DNA of 64,000 nucleotides, taken from DASWUZ01 sp036401375. Its GTDB lineage: Bacteria > Acidobacteriota > Terriglobia > Terriglobales > Acidobacteriaceae. This document shows positions 27,228-35,690 of this stretch, piece after piece. The notes beneath the pieces were generated by a model, which was given only the letters and a program-made list of their open reading frames with translations, did no database searches and was not told where the DNA came from. The DNA lies in the NCBI GenBank assembly GCA_036401375.1, contig DASWVB010000005.1, forward strand, positions 100,540-164,539, given 5' to 3'. Both the position numbers and the translations under genes were made by a program. The number at the start of each line of letters is the position of its first letter. Within the stretch, counting starts at the first letter, position 1.

Positions 27228-27256
27228 CGCCGCAGGGACGAGATAACTCTGCGGCG
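27228..27256 (-). terminator. Inverted repeat downstream of the SDR gene
   Basis: A perfect 8-bp repeat (CGCCGCAG 27228-27235 with CTGCGGCG 27249-27256, 13-base loop) lies 23 bases beyond the SDR stop on the minus strand. It faces the end of the DUF2911 gene, so it may serve both directions. No clear T tract is seen. Confidence 0.45.
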
Positions 27257-27278
27257 CATCTCCAACCATCTTAGACAG

Positions 27279-28019
27279 CTACCAGGGTAGCTCCTTGCCA
27301 AGGTGAATAAATTTTCCATTCGGACCGTCGGCTCCGATGAGCGCAAGTTCAACGCTGGTCTTCGCGCCTTCGGCTACTTCCATCTGGGCGTGCTTCGTGC
27401 CTAACTCCGTCTTCACCCAGCCTGGATGTGCCGAATTCACCTTGATGTTTGTACCCGCCAACTCAGCAGCAAGGTGAACCGTGAACTGGTTCAGTGCAGT
27501 CTTCGAGGCGTTATAGGCAAAGGCCTTCATAGGCGCGATAGGGCTCCCCGGCATGGCCTGCAGGGTAAGTGAACCAAGGATGCTGGACAAGTTGACGATG
27601 CGGCCAGCCGGGCTTTTCTTGAGCAGAGGCAGAAACTCGCGTGTAACCGCAACGACGGAGAACAAGTTCGTGTCGAAGACCGTATGGAGTTCTTCTTCCG
27701 TCGTATCGATGGTGCGCGGATTGAGCAGTCCACCGTCCCCCGCAATGCCGGCGTTATTTACGAGGACGTCCAGCTTGCCGAACTCTTCAGCCACAAAGCT
27801 TACCGCCGCTTTGCGATCAGCGTCGCTGGTGACATCGAGGGCCACAGCATAGGCATCGATCGCCTCCGCAGCGAGCTTCTCAACCGCCTGCTCCGCCGCC
27901 TCCTTTGTCTTGGCGCCGATGATCACCGTTATGCCCTTCTGTCCCAGTTGGCGCGCCGTTTCAAAGCCTATCCCGCGGTTACCGCCGGTTACCAGTGCTA
28001 CTTTCTTGTCGCTGTACAT
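27279..28019 (-). CDS. Short-chain dehydrogenase/reductase
   Basis: A 246-aa classical SDR. The nucleotide-binding motif is TGGNRGIG (residues 10-17), followed by LDVTSDAD, VLVNNAGIAG, the Ser of NLSSILGS and the YNASK catalytic pair. HPGWVKTELG follows. It resembles the carbonyl-reductase-like group (plant/animal CBR1 type) with NADPH preference. A good AGGAGA precedes the ATG. The substrate cannot be told. Confidence 0.92.
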   Translation of the reverse strand: MYSDKKVALVTGGNRGIGFETARQLGQKGITVIIGAKTKEAAEQAVEKLAAEAIDAYAVALDVTSDADRKAAVSFVAEEFGKLDVLVNNAGIAGDGGLLNPRTIDTTEEELHTVFDTNLFSVVAVTREFLPLLKKSPAGRIVNLSSILGSLTLQAMPGSPIAPMKAFAYNASKTALNQFTVHLAAELAGTNIKVNSAHPGWVKTELGTKHAQMEVAEGAKTSVELALIGADGPNGKFIHLGKELPW

Positions 28020-28086
28020 TACTTCTTTCTCCTGTAAGTCGGTAGGTACTGTCGGTCGTGACGAGCTTATCCGGTGATCAAAGCAT

Positions 28087-28986
28087 TTAGGCGCAGGTGG
28101 TATTCGCCTGGAGATTGTTCTTGTTTACGATAAGTTCTTGATCCACTTGAGACCGCCTCATCTCTAAGGCCGGCAAGGTAAGACGGAATAGAGTCCAATT
28201 ATCTACAGTGTGTAGAAGGGTTATGCTTCCTCCGTGCTCCTTTGCGATCTCCTGGGTCAGGCTGAGGCCGAGCCCCGTCCCATGCTCTCTGCCCTCAGAA
28301 ATAAACGGCTTGAAGATCAGGGCTCTCATTGGTTCAGCTACACCGGGGCCGCTGTCTATAACGTCTATGACGACGTTAGTCCCATATGTCTTAAGCTGCA
28401 GAATGACTTGTGGGGGGCGAACGCCTCTTCTTGCCGCCTGGCATGCGTTGAGAAGCAGGTTGTAGATGGCCCTGCCCAGCTTGTTCTTATCTCCCCGGAT
28501 AACGGGTGAACCCTCCACATGAACACTGATAGATACGTCAGAGGCTTCAGGATGAGACCGCAGCAGCCTCACAGAGTCTTCCACGATCGCTCTCAGCGGT
28601 AGGCGCTCCGGCCGCAGACTTTGCCCCGTCTTCGCGAAGTGTAATAGGGAGTCAAGCATGTCAGTCATGCCCTGAATTGCACTATCGATCTGGTCGAATA
28701 TCTCCTGGCGATCTTCGCTATGCAGACTCCTGCTACTTAGAAACTCTACGTTGGCCTGGATCGCGGATAGATGATTGCGCAGGTCATGCGAGATCGTCCC
28801 TGTCATTCTTTCCGTTGCGGCGGCTCTAGCCAACTGCTTGTGAACCATCTCCCGGCTCGGTGCACCGGCAGTATTCCACTTCAGATTCAGGTTGCGTTCG
28901 TCTGCATTCCTCATAAAGGACATGGAATTGATGCGAGAGTTACCACCTACTACCCCTAGGGGTCTATCGGACTGAGTAATCTGCAT
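28087..28986 (-). CDS. Soluble sensor histidine kinase
   Basis: About 299 aa from the ATG at 28986, chosen because GAGGAG lies seven bases upstream (the frame is open to 29022). The dimerisation domain has the phospho-His in TGTISHDLRNHLSAIQANVEFL. The ATPase domain shows the N box (YNLLLNACQAA), DSGPGV, the F box and GTGLGLSLTQEIAKEHGG. There is no TM helix and no PAS/GAF sensor; the first 65 residues have no known domain, so any input must be cytoplasmic or through a partner. It is divergent from the FixJ-like regulator across about 420 bases. It ends in a Gln/Asn-rich tail. Confidence 0.9.
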   Translation of the reverse strand: MQITQSDRPLGVVGGNSRINSMSFMRNADERNLNLKWNTAGAPSREMVHKQLARAAATERMTGTISHDLRNHLSAIQANVEFLSSRSLHSEDRQEIFDQIDSAIQGMTDMLDSLLHFAKTGQSLRPERLPLRAIVEDSVRLLRSHPEASDVSISVHVEGSPVIRGDKNKLGRAIYNLLLNACQAARRGVRPPQVILQLKTYGTNVVIDVIDSGPGVAEPMRALIFKPFISEGREHGTGLGLSLTQEIAKEHGGSITLLHTVDNWTLFRLTLPALEMRRSQVDQELIVNKNNLQANTTCA

Positions 28987-29405
28987 GTGATTCTCCTCAA
29001 CCGTGTGCCGGCTTGTACGCATTTAGATCGACAGCGACCTACTGGTCAAAATCAGCGCAGTCTCAAGCACCCGGCTCGCCCTCAGGTGATCGGGCGTTGT
29101 GCTTGATTGATGTGATAGTACGAGTGGTCTCGAATGGAATCTATTCCGTGTTTCCGCTAAGCCACGAGCTCATGATGACGGAATCTTCACCGCGGAACAT
29201 CAGGTCGCAGCCATCGTCGCGATCGGTTGCTGCGAAGCGAGCGAAACGATACGAGAATCTGGAGCACCCGAACTTCGGGTGAGGTAAGGGCCGACTAAAA
29301 GGGGCGGCTCTAAAGTCCTCGATCAGGGGTTTCCGTGCATACAGGAGAACGTTAGTGTTGTCCCATGATCGCGATGCAAGCAAAAACCGCTACGGAGGGA
29401 CCGAA
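28987..29405. promoter_or_regulatory. Divergent promoter region between histidine kinase and regulator
   Basis: About 420 bases between the two starts. It contains a 7-bp inverted repeat with a long loop (29064-29070 with 29099-29105, CAAGCAC/GTGCTTG) and a small hairpin ACCCGA-act-TCGGGT near 29266-29280. A 36-codon frame from ATG 29173 has no convincing ribosome site. The repeats could bind the adjacent LuxR-type regulator, but this is untested. Confidence 0.4.
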
Positions 29406-30191
29406 ATGAAAGCTTCTCATCTTGAACCGTCTATCCCCGAAATCATCCCCGGCTATCCTTTTAATGACAGGTTCAATCGAGACCAACATTCCCCTTCTTT
29501 CAAAAGAGCTGCAGGCTCTGAGCTGTCGCAGGACTATCGTTACCGCAACGCGCCAGCGGAGGCTCCTGCTGCGGAGGGCATCCCGGTTGTGTTTGTACTG
29601 GATGAAGACGTCCACGTGCGAAACGAGCTCTTTCAGTCGCTCTCACCGCTTGGCTATTGCGTGAAGACATTCAGGCTGGCTTCGGAATTCCTTGCTTACG
29701 GCAGACCTAAATCTCCGGCCTGTCTCCTGATGGAGTTACGGCTTCCAGATGGCGAAGGACTGGAACTTCAACGCCACCTTGCTGCTGTTCATGGACCGCC
29801 GGTCGTCTTCATGACGGGCAATGGCGATGTGAGGTCTTCGGTACGGGCTATCAAAGCTGGCGCTATCCAGTTCCTGTCAAAGCCGTTCAGCCACGAGGAA
29901 CTTCTGGAAGCCGTCAGCGAGGCGATCGTCAAGGATCGATCCAGCAGGCGCAGGCATGCGCGCCTCTCAGAGCTCCGGCGCCGTTACGCCACCTTGACCC
30001 CCAGAGAGCGCGAGGTGCTTCCGCTTGTAGTCTCCGGATACCTTAATAAGGAGGCGGCATGGGAGTTGGGCATATGCGAGGATACGCTCCATATTCACCG
30101 GCGTAACGTCATGCGAAAGATGGAATCGCGCTCTCTGGCCGAACTGGTGAGAATGGCGTCTCAGTTAGGTCTGTTCCCTAACGAATGGTGA
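29406..30191 (+). CDS. FixJ/NarL-like response regulator with Glu at the phosphoacceptor position
   Basis: 261 aa from the ATG at 29406 (GGAGG seven bases upstream). A 55-residue N-terminal leader precedes a receiver domain: FVLDEDVHVR (acidic pocket), LLMELRLPDGEGLEL, VVFMTGNGDV (conserved Thr) and FLSKPF (conserved Lys). Where FixJ proteins have the phosphorylated Asp (VxxDxRMP), this protein has Glu110. The C-terminal LuxR HTH is intact: LTPREREVLPLVVSGYLNKEAAWELGI followed by RRNVMRKMESRSLAELVRMA. It is divergent from a soluble histidine kinase. The Glu may act as a fixed phosphomimic, making it phosphorylation-independent. Confidence 0.9.
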   Translation: MKASHLEPSIPEIIPGYPFNDRFNRDQHSPSFKRAAGSELSQDYRYRNAPAEAPAAEGIPVVFVLDEDVHVRNELFQSLSPLGYCVKTFRLASEFLAYGRPKSPACLLMELRLPDGEGLELQRHLAAVHGPPVVFMTGNGDVRSSVRAIKAGAIQFLSKPFSHEELLEAVSEAIVKDRSSRRRHARLSELRRRYATLTPREREVLPLVVSGYLNKEAAWELGICEDTLHIHRRNVMRKMESRSLAELVRMASQLGLFPNEW

Positions 30192-30202
30192 TTCGACTAC
30201 GT

Positions 30203-30240
30203 CTCGCGTGCTGTGCCGGGTACCTACCCGTGCAGCGCGC
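30203..30240 (+). terminator. Stem-loop after the response regulator
   Basis: An extended hairpin (GCGTGCTG, then GGGTA-CC-TACCC, then CAGCGCGC, with one G-U-type mismatch) begins about 12 bases after the regulator stop. There is no clear T tract, so it may be only a weak terminator or an mRNA 3' stabiliser. Confidence 0.45.
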
Positions 30241-30666
30241 GTGCGTTCTAGCTCGGGGCCTTAGCTGAATCGGGACATCAAGAAGAGCTATAAGAGAGCA
30301 GCGCTCCCTGCGTACGTAGTACCCGTCAGCCTTATGATCGTTGAAAAACTCGCCTGCGAGAAGCCTCAGGTTGAGCAAACATTCTTACCTCAATCTAGGC
30401 ATTGTTTATCGACCCACACGGGCGCCGACACCCTTTGGGATTCGTCTCTACGCCTAAGCAGAATCAGCCAGGAGCTTGCACTTACCGGTCGCCGAGCTGG
30501 CTTTCAGGACAGCCGCGTGCATGAACCCTTGCTCGAGGCGGAACCCAGAACAGGCGGAGGCGTGGCACTCGTCCACCGTGAGCACAGGGCGCCGTCTTAC
30601 CCATACGACGCAGCCGGGAAGAAGGGTCTCCCACTCAGCCGTAAAATCTGAAAAGATGGAAGGATC
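30241..30666. other. Intergenic region upstream of the aspartate aminotransferase
   Basis: About 425 bases with no gene I can support. A plus-strand frame of 105 codons (30334-30651) has no ribosome site and no recognisable protein features. The promoter of the aminotransferase should be here. Confidence 0.5.
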
Positions 30667-31893
30667 ATGAGCGTTCCGACCGCAAGTCCCGTTTCGTCCT
30701 CAATCCAGGCAAAGACCAAGGTCCTCAGCGACCGGATCGGCCGCATCGAAATATCTGCCACGATGGCCGTCACCGCCGAGGCGGCAAAGCTCCGCGCCCA
30801 GGGCGCGAAGCTGGTCGATTTCGGCGCAGGCGAGCCCCACTTTTCGACGCCGCAGCACATCAAGGATGCGGGCATCGCCGCTATCCAGGCCAACTGCACG
30901 CGCTACACCACCGTCCCCGGCATCCCCGAGGTGCGGAAGGCAATCGTCCAGCGCCATGCGTGCGACTTCGGCTCGGACTATGCACCCGACGAGGCGGTGA
31001 TGACCACCGGCGGCAAGTTGGCGCTCTTCAACGCGATCCAGGTGCTGGTCGATCACGGCGACGAGGTCATCCTTCCTGTGCCGTACTGGGTGTCATTCAA
31101 AGACATCATTCAGTACGCGGGCGGAAAGGTTGTGTATCTCGAGACCGAGGAGCAGGACAACTTTCGGATCACCGCCGACGCTATTGAGCGGCTGATCACA
31201 CCCCGCACCAGGGTGATCATTCTGAACTCTCCGTCAAACCCGTCCGGGTCGGTGGTTGCGCCTGCGGAGCTCGAAGCCATCGTAAAGCTGGCGCAGGAGC
31301 GCGGCATCTACCTGCTGCTCGACGAGTGCTACGTCTATCTGCAATTCACGGGTGCACTGGTGTCGGGCGGCTCGTTTGTCGAGGCGAAGGAGCACATCGT
31401 CGTACTGGGCTCTTTGTCAAAGACCTATGCGATGACGGGCTGGCGCGCCGGTTATGCGCTTGGGCCTAAACCGATCATCGCTGCCATGAGCAAGCTGCAG
31501 AGTCAATCCACTTCCTCGACGGCGCACTTCGTTCAGAAGGCGTCAGCAGCCGCGCTTAACGGTGACCAGGGCTGCGTCGCCGACATGCGTGCCGAGTATC
31601 TGAAGCTCCGCGACCAGGTGCTGCAGCGGGTCCGCGCTGTTCCGGGGGTAACTTGCACGACGCCTGAGGGCGCCTTCTACATCTACCCGAATGTCTCTGC
31701 GTACCTGGGCCGTCCCGGTTCCCAGACCACCATGGAGTTGGCCACACGCCTCTTGCACGAGGCGCACGTCGTGACCGTACCTGGGGAAGCCTTTGGAACG
31801 AAAGAGCACATCCGCATCTCGTATGCAGTGACCAGCGCGGACGTGGATGAGGGGATCAAGCGAATGGCTGAGTTCTTCGCCAAGCTGGCGTAG
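30667..31893 (+). CDS. aspC: Aspartate aminotransferase (class I)
   Basis: A 408-aa fold-type I PLP enzyme of the AAT I-gamma/beta type. Motifs: DFGAGEPHFSTP, YTTVPGIPEVRKAI, PVPYWVSFKDI, ILNSPSNPSGSV (the Asn-Pro pair), LLLDECYVYL (PLP-ring Asp), the Schiff-base Lys in GSLSKTYAMTGWRAGY, and the C-terminal Arg in HIRISYAVT that binds the substrate carboxylate. It interconverts aspartate and oxaloacetate with 2-oxoglutarate/glutamate. GGAAGG precedes the ATG. The gene stands alone. Confidence 0.93.
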   Translation: MSVPTASPVSSSIQAKTKVLSDRIGRIEISATMAVTAEAAKLRAQGAKLVDFGAGEPHFSTPQHIKDAGIAAIQANCTRYTTVPGIPEVRKAIVQRHACDFGSDYAPDEAVMTTGGKLALFNAIQVLVDHGDEVILPVPYWVSFKDIIQYAGGKVVYLETEEQDNFRITADAIERLITPRTRVIILNSPSNPSGSVVAPAELEAIVKLAQERGIYLLLDECYVYLQFTGALVSGGSFVEAKEHIVVLGSLSKTYAMTGWRAGYALGPKPIIAAMSKLQSQSTSSTAHFVQKASAAALNGDQGCVADMRAEYLKLRDQVLQRVRAVPGVTCTTPEGAFYIYPNVSAYLGRPGSQTTMELATRLLHEAHVVTVPGEAFGTKEHIRISYAVTSADVDEGIKRMAEFFAKLA

Positions 31894-32008
31894 TCTTCCG
31901 GCGAGTCGGCGTAGTCCTGCCGTGCTGAGAAGTGGCTCGCGATTGCCTTAACTCAGGCAGGAGATCATGCTGTTGCGAGGGCCGGGAATGTGATGCAGGA
32001 TGTATCAC

Positions 32009-32202
32009 ATGAGAACGGCCTCGATCCGCGACCTCCGCTACGACTTCAAGAAGATCGAAAACTATCTGCGGCTTGGGGGAGAGGTGCAGTCACGAGGCGC
32101 GGCCGGGTGATTGCGCGCCTCGTTCCGGAGCAGGATCCCGGTCCTGCTGCCATGCCTGATTTCATGGCCCAAATGCGCGAGATCTACGAGCGTTTCGCAT
32201 AG
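32009..32202 (+). pseudogene. VapB-type antitoxin with a one-base frameshift
   Basis: The ATG at 32009 (AGGA upstream) opens RTASIRDLRYDFKKIENYLRLGGEVQ, a typical N-terminus of a type II antitoxin of the VapB/Phd style. It then shifts and stops early (SRGAAG). In the next frame the expected continuation appears exactly at that point: TRRGRVIARLVPEQDPGPAAM to ERFA, ending TAG 32202. A single missing base near 32091 (CAG-TC-ACG, where CAG-ATC-ACG would restore VQITRRGRVIARL) explains this. The gene is decayed unless the base is a sequencing error. Confidence 0.75.
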
Positions 32203-32470
32203 AGATTTCCGCAGTAGATATAGCACTTTGTCGAGCCAAGTTCGATGAGAACGTGGCAGCAGGCGCTTTTCAGCTAAAGCCACTACCGGACGAGGTCTTT
32301 ACGCGCGCTCGACTGCTGTCACGCGTGACGACGGCACAACTGGGTACCAGGGCGGCCGACATTCTGCATATTGCCGCGGCGCTCGAACTGAGCTGTGAAG
32401 CCTTTTTAAGCTTCGATCCTCAGCAGAGAGAGCTGGCCCACTCCCTCAAGCGTTTAATCCCATGCCGTAG
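32203..32470 (+). pseudogene. VapC-type PIN toxin lacking its N-terminus
   Basis: Immediately after the antitoxin stop, an open frame encodes the second half of a PIN-domain toxin: ALCRAKFDENVAAGAFQLKPL, then LGTRAADILHIAAALEL and AFLSFDPQQRELAHSLKRLIP. The later acidic residues (ADILH and SFD) are intact, but the first 50-60 residues with the catalytic Asp (usually YLDTS) are missing. The normal stop is also gone, and the frame drifts into the convergent phosphoesterase. With the frameshifted vapB it forms a dead toxin-antitoxin pair. Confidence 0.75.
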
Positions 32471-32541
32471 CTCAAGTCGCCTAGCGGCTGCAGGGCGGGA
32501 ACTGCAATCTTACTCGCACCGAGATCCACACTCCCTATTCT

Positions 32542-35448
32542 TTAATCATCGGCATCTTCGCGGTTCGGGTCGGTGTGCGGATGGAGCACCATCCAGGGGA
32601 TGGGCTTATCGCCCATCGCATCGCGCCAGAGGATCACGTTGAGCTTGCGGGGATCGGCACGATCTTCATGGCTGAAGTCCATGCGCTTCGACTCCGCCGC
32701 GCCGGGTGCGCCGGCGGTGTTGACCTGGTAGATGAGTTGGTTATCCCGGTTGCTGTAGTCGGCCGCAAACGGCGGCTGCTGTCCCTTGCCGGAGAAGTTC
32801 TGTATCAGCGGCGCGAAGGCGTCGTTGTTATTCATGGGTGGTATGCCGAGCAAATCCTCGATGGTACGCAGCATGCTCACCGTCGTATAGAAGGTGTGAT
32901 CGACCACCGGCCTGTCTGCGCGTTCAGAATACTTGCTGACAACGAGGGCTATGCTGCGATGGGCATCGACGTGGTCCGCTCCATCCTGCGCATCATCTTC
33001 GGCAATAAAGAAGGCGGTGTCGCCCCAGTACGCGGAGTGCGAGATCGCCTCCACCGCCCGCCCCACTGCCAGATCGTTATCAGCAACAGACGCCCTCGGA
33101 GTGGGCGAGCCCGGCGTCGTTCCCGCGGTATGATCGTTCGGCAGCCGCAGCATGATGAAATCAGGCATGGTGTCGAGCCCGCCCTCACGATCCTGCTGCC
33201 ATGCGCGCAGATGAGTTAAGAATTCTTCGACCCGGAGTTGATCGGGAAATTTGAGATTGAAGTCGGGATAGAGGGGGTCAAAGTGACCGCGCAGCTCCGG
33301 CTTGGTAGCGAGGTTGTGATGGATCAGCGGGATGCTCCAACGATAATTGGAGACGCCTCCACCATAGTTTGCCGGGATGGCAGCGCCTGGTTCTACGGCC
33401 GGGGTGGGGCATGCTACCGGAGCCGGCTCGGGCGTTCCCAGCGCTGGTGAGGCAGGAGCCCTGGAATTCCGCTTTGGGGCCGTCCCCGAGTCATCGCAGA
33501 ACTCCGTTGAGATGAATTCTCCGAAGTGGTACAGCGATTTCCCATGACGCGCGAGGTCAGTCCACAGGTAGCCGCTGGAGGGCTCATTGATGTCCGGAAT
33601 GCCCTCCTCGATGGGATAGCCCTGTTCGACCAGCCCCTCGAAGTCATAGTTGCGCTCCTTGCCGCGATACGACTGCTGCCAGTCTCGTTCGGTGAAATCG
33701 CTGGTGATCGCAGCAGTTGACCAGACGTGTCCATCGCCTGAGACCTCGCCCGAATCGTAGAAGTTATCGAGGATGCCAAACTGCTCTGCAAGCTTGTGCT
33801 GGTTGGGAGTAGTGCTGCGCCCATACATGGTGAGCGAGGGATCACCGTCTCCCGCTCCCAAGTCACCGAAGATCTGATCGTAGGTGCGGTTCTCCTTGAT
33901 GATGTAGATAACGTGCCGAATAGGATTGGCGCCCGGCCCAAATCGCAGGTGCTGTTGCGCCGCCACCATAAGGTTGCTGGCGAGAGCGGCTCGCGAGAGC
34001 CGAGGAAGTTCGCGCTCCGCCGATGTGAGGTCGATCGACGCGAGCGAGCCGTGCAGCAGAGTTCCTATATAGGTGTGCGGCCGGCGCTCGAGGCGACGCG
34101 AGCCGAGCAACGAGGGATCGGCCGCTGGGGGCTGAGGCGCCGAGTTCGGGCCCGTTCCCTTACTCTTAGCGGTCGCGACATAAAGCATCTTTTTGCGGAC
34201 CGCAAGAGCGGTCGGGTACCACTCCGTCGGAATGAACCCGGCCGGGTGGGCGGCTATCTTTGATTTCAAGGGCGCCGCTGTATGGAAGACAGCTACGGCG
34301 TCGGAGCCGGAGTTTGCCACGTATAGCTCTCGTCCGTCGGCTGACAGTGCGAGCGCATCGGGCATGGCGCCGAAGTAGGTCTGGCCGGGCAGGCGCGTGT
34401 CGTACGTCCCTGCAAGGCGCATCCTTCGGTGTTCCGTATCACCGCTGCCCAGGCTGACGACAGCGACGGCATCTCGATTCGCCAGTGCGACATAGAGCCT
34501 GGATGCCTGCGCATCGATAGCCATGGCAACCGGGTGCGAGCTGGGATCTGTAGCCTTGGCGGGCGGCATCAGCGCGAGCGTTGACAGGACCCGTCCGCTG
34601 CGCAGATCAAGCTGGGCAACCGCAGAGCCGTTCCACAAGGCTACATAAGCCCGCCGTTGCATCTTGTCGGCAACGATCGCGATTGGATAGGTACTCGGGA
34701 CAAAGTTCGCATCAGCAAGATCGAAGCGCTGAAGGATTCGACCGCTGCCGGTATCGAGCAGCAGCACATCGTCTGAGAACTCGTCCGCCACGAGAAGCTG
34801 ATCGCTGTCGCCGCGTTCCGGGGATCCATTGCCGGCGGGCGCATGGTTAGCGGTGCCGTGAAGGACGCACATTCCAGCGGGTACCGGGACAGCGAGGCCC
34901 ACGCCGATCGGCGTCACAAATTGATTCTGGGTACGGCCGGCGGCGAGCTTTTGCAGCGGAATAGGGATAAGCCGCTCCGGCAACAATCCTGCGCTGCTGA
35001 CGGTATAGACCGCGATCGCATTACCCGTCTGCTCGGCAGAGCCTGCCTCGGGTGCAGAGAGCGAGTCGATACTTGCGTAGAGATGGCGACCATCGCTGCT
35101 GAAGGCGAGGCCGGAGTAGAGGGTCTGAGATGCAGGGATTCCAGTGCGCGGATCGGGGGAGTCAGTCAGCCGGCCAGTGGCCGTGTCTAGAATGGCGATG
35201 GACTGGTGATAGCTCGACTCCGCTGTACCAAAACCGGCGTTGACGATGGCCAGCAGACGATGATCGGGCGACCACGCCATGGTCATCGGGAGACTATTGA
35301 GACGTTGCGGCGCACCTTGCACTGACCCTGTAATCTGCTTGCTGCTCGGCAGGTTGATGACCTGCGCGCCGGCGATAACGGCCGCACAAGAGAGCAGCGC
35401 AATCAAGATCATCATCGTCGCGCCTTTGCTGCAATAGTTCCTCTTCAT
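32542..35448 (-). CDS. Secreted YncE-like propeller fused to phosphoesterase
   Basis: A 968-aa exported protein with a signal peptide (MMILIALLSCAAVIAGAQV). Residues of about 45-440 form beta-propeller blades of the YncE/lactonase type (AWSPDHRLLAIVNAG, LAFSSDGRHLYAS, LSADGRELYVANSGSDAVAVF). The C-terminal half is a phosphoesterase-family (alkaline phosphatase superfamily) domain: HVIYIIKENRTYDQIFGDLG, QFGILDNFYDSGEVSGDGHVWSTAA, and later AFFIAEDDAQDGADHVDAHRS with the second metal cluster. It resembles phosphatidylcholine-type phospholipase C and acid phosphatases. This architecture is frequent in Acidobacteriota. It is divergent from another phosphoesterase gene. Confidence 0.85.
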   Translation of the reverse strand: MKRNYCSKGATMMILIALLSCAAVIAGAQVINLPSSKQITGSVQGAPQRLNSLPMTMAWSPDHRLLAIVNAGFGTAESSYHQSIAILDTATGRLTDSPDPRTGIPASQTLYSGLAFSSDGRHLYASIDSLSAPEAGSAEQTGNAIAVYTVSSAGLLPERLIPIPLQKLAAGRTQNQFVTPIGVGLAVPVPAGMCVLHGTANHAPAGNGSPERGDSDQLLVADEFSDDVLLLDTGSGRILQRFDLADANFVPSTYPIAIVADKMQRRAYVALWNGSAVAQLDLRSGRVLSTLALMPPAKATDPSSHPVAMAIDAQASRLYVALANRDAVAVVSLGSGDTEHRRMRLAGTYDTRLPGQTYFGAMPDALALSADGRELYVANSGSDAVAVFHTAAPLKSKIAAHPAGFIPTEWYPTALAVRKKMLYVATAKSKGTGPNSAPQPPAADPSLLGSRRLERRPHTYIGTLLHGSLASIDLTSAERELPRLSRAALASNLMVAAQQHLRFGPGANPIRHVIYIIKENRTYDQIFGDLGAGDGDPSLTMYGRSTTPNQHKLAEQFGILDNFYDSGEVSGDGHVWSTAAITSDFTERDWQQSYRGKERNYDFEGLVEQGYPIEEGIPDINEPSSGYLWTDLARHGKSLYHFGEFISTEFCDDSGTAPKRNSRAPASPALGTPEPAPVACPTPAVEPGAAIPANYGGGVSNYRWSIPLIHHNLATKPELRGHFDPLYPDFNLKFPDQLRVEEFLTHLRAWQQDREGGLDTMPDFIMLRLPNDHTAGTTPGSPTPRASVADNDLAVGRAVEAISHSAYWGDTAFFIAEDDAQDGADHVDAHRSIALVVSKYSERADRPVVDHTFYTTVSMLRTIEDLLGIPPMNNNDAFAPLIQNFSGKGQQPPFAADYSNRDNQLIYQVNTAGAPGAAESKRMDFSHEDRADPRKLNVILWRDAMGDKPIPWMVLHPHTDPNREDADD

Positions 35449-35690
35449 ATCTCGACATTAGCAAATCCCGAGGTGCGGGAAGCACAAGTTGGAACCTGGC
35501 TCCCACGATCTGCTCCCAATTCACAGTCATTTCACGCAAGCCCAGCCTCACGTGCTGATGTGTGCACAGGCTCAGATTTTACAGGGGAGCAATGGAGCAT
35601 TAACAAAGCGCCGCTAGCCTTCGCATGGGTCTGTCCAGCGTGATGATCTGCGCTGAAATGACACTAACTTTGTGGAGTCTAGGTGAAGCC
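35449..35690. promoter_or_regulatory. Divergent promoter region between two phosphoesterase genes
   Basis: 242 bases between the two start codons; it includes A/T-richer stretches near 35570-35610. No repeat or RNA element is obvious. A shared control such as phosphate limitation would act here, but I see no clear Pho box. Confidence 0.4.

Noticed and set aside
30334..30651. 105-codon plus-strand frame before the aspartate aminotransferase
   Set aside because: No ribosome site, no recognisable motif and unnatural amino-acid composition.
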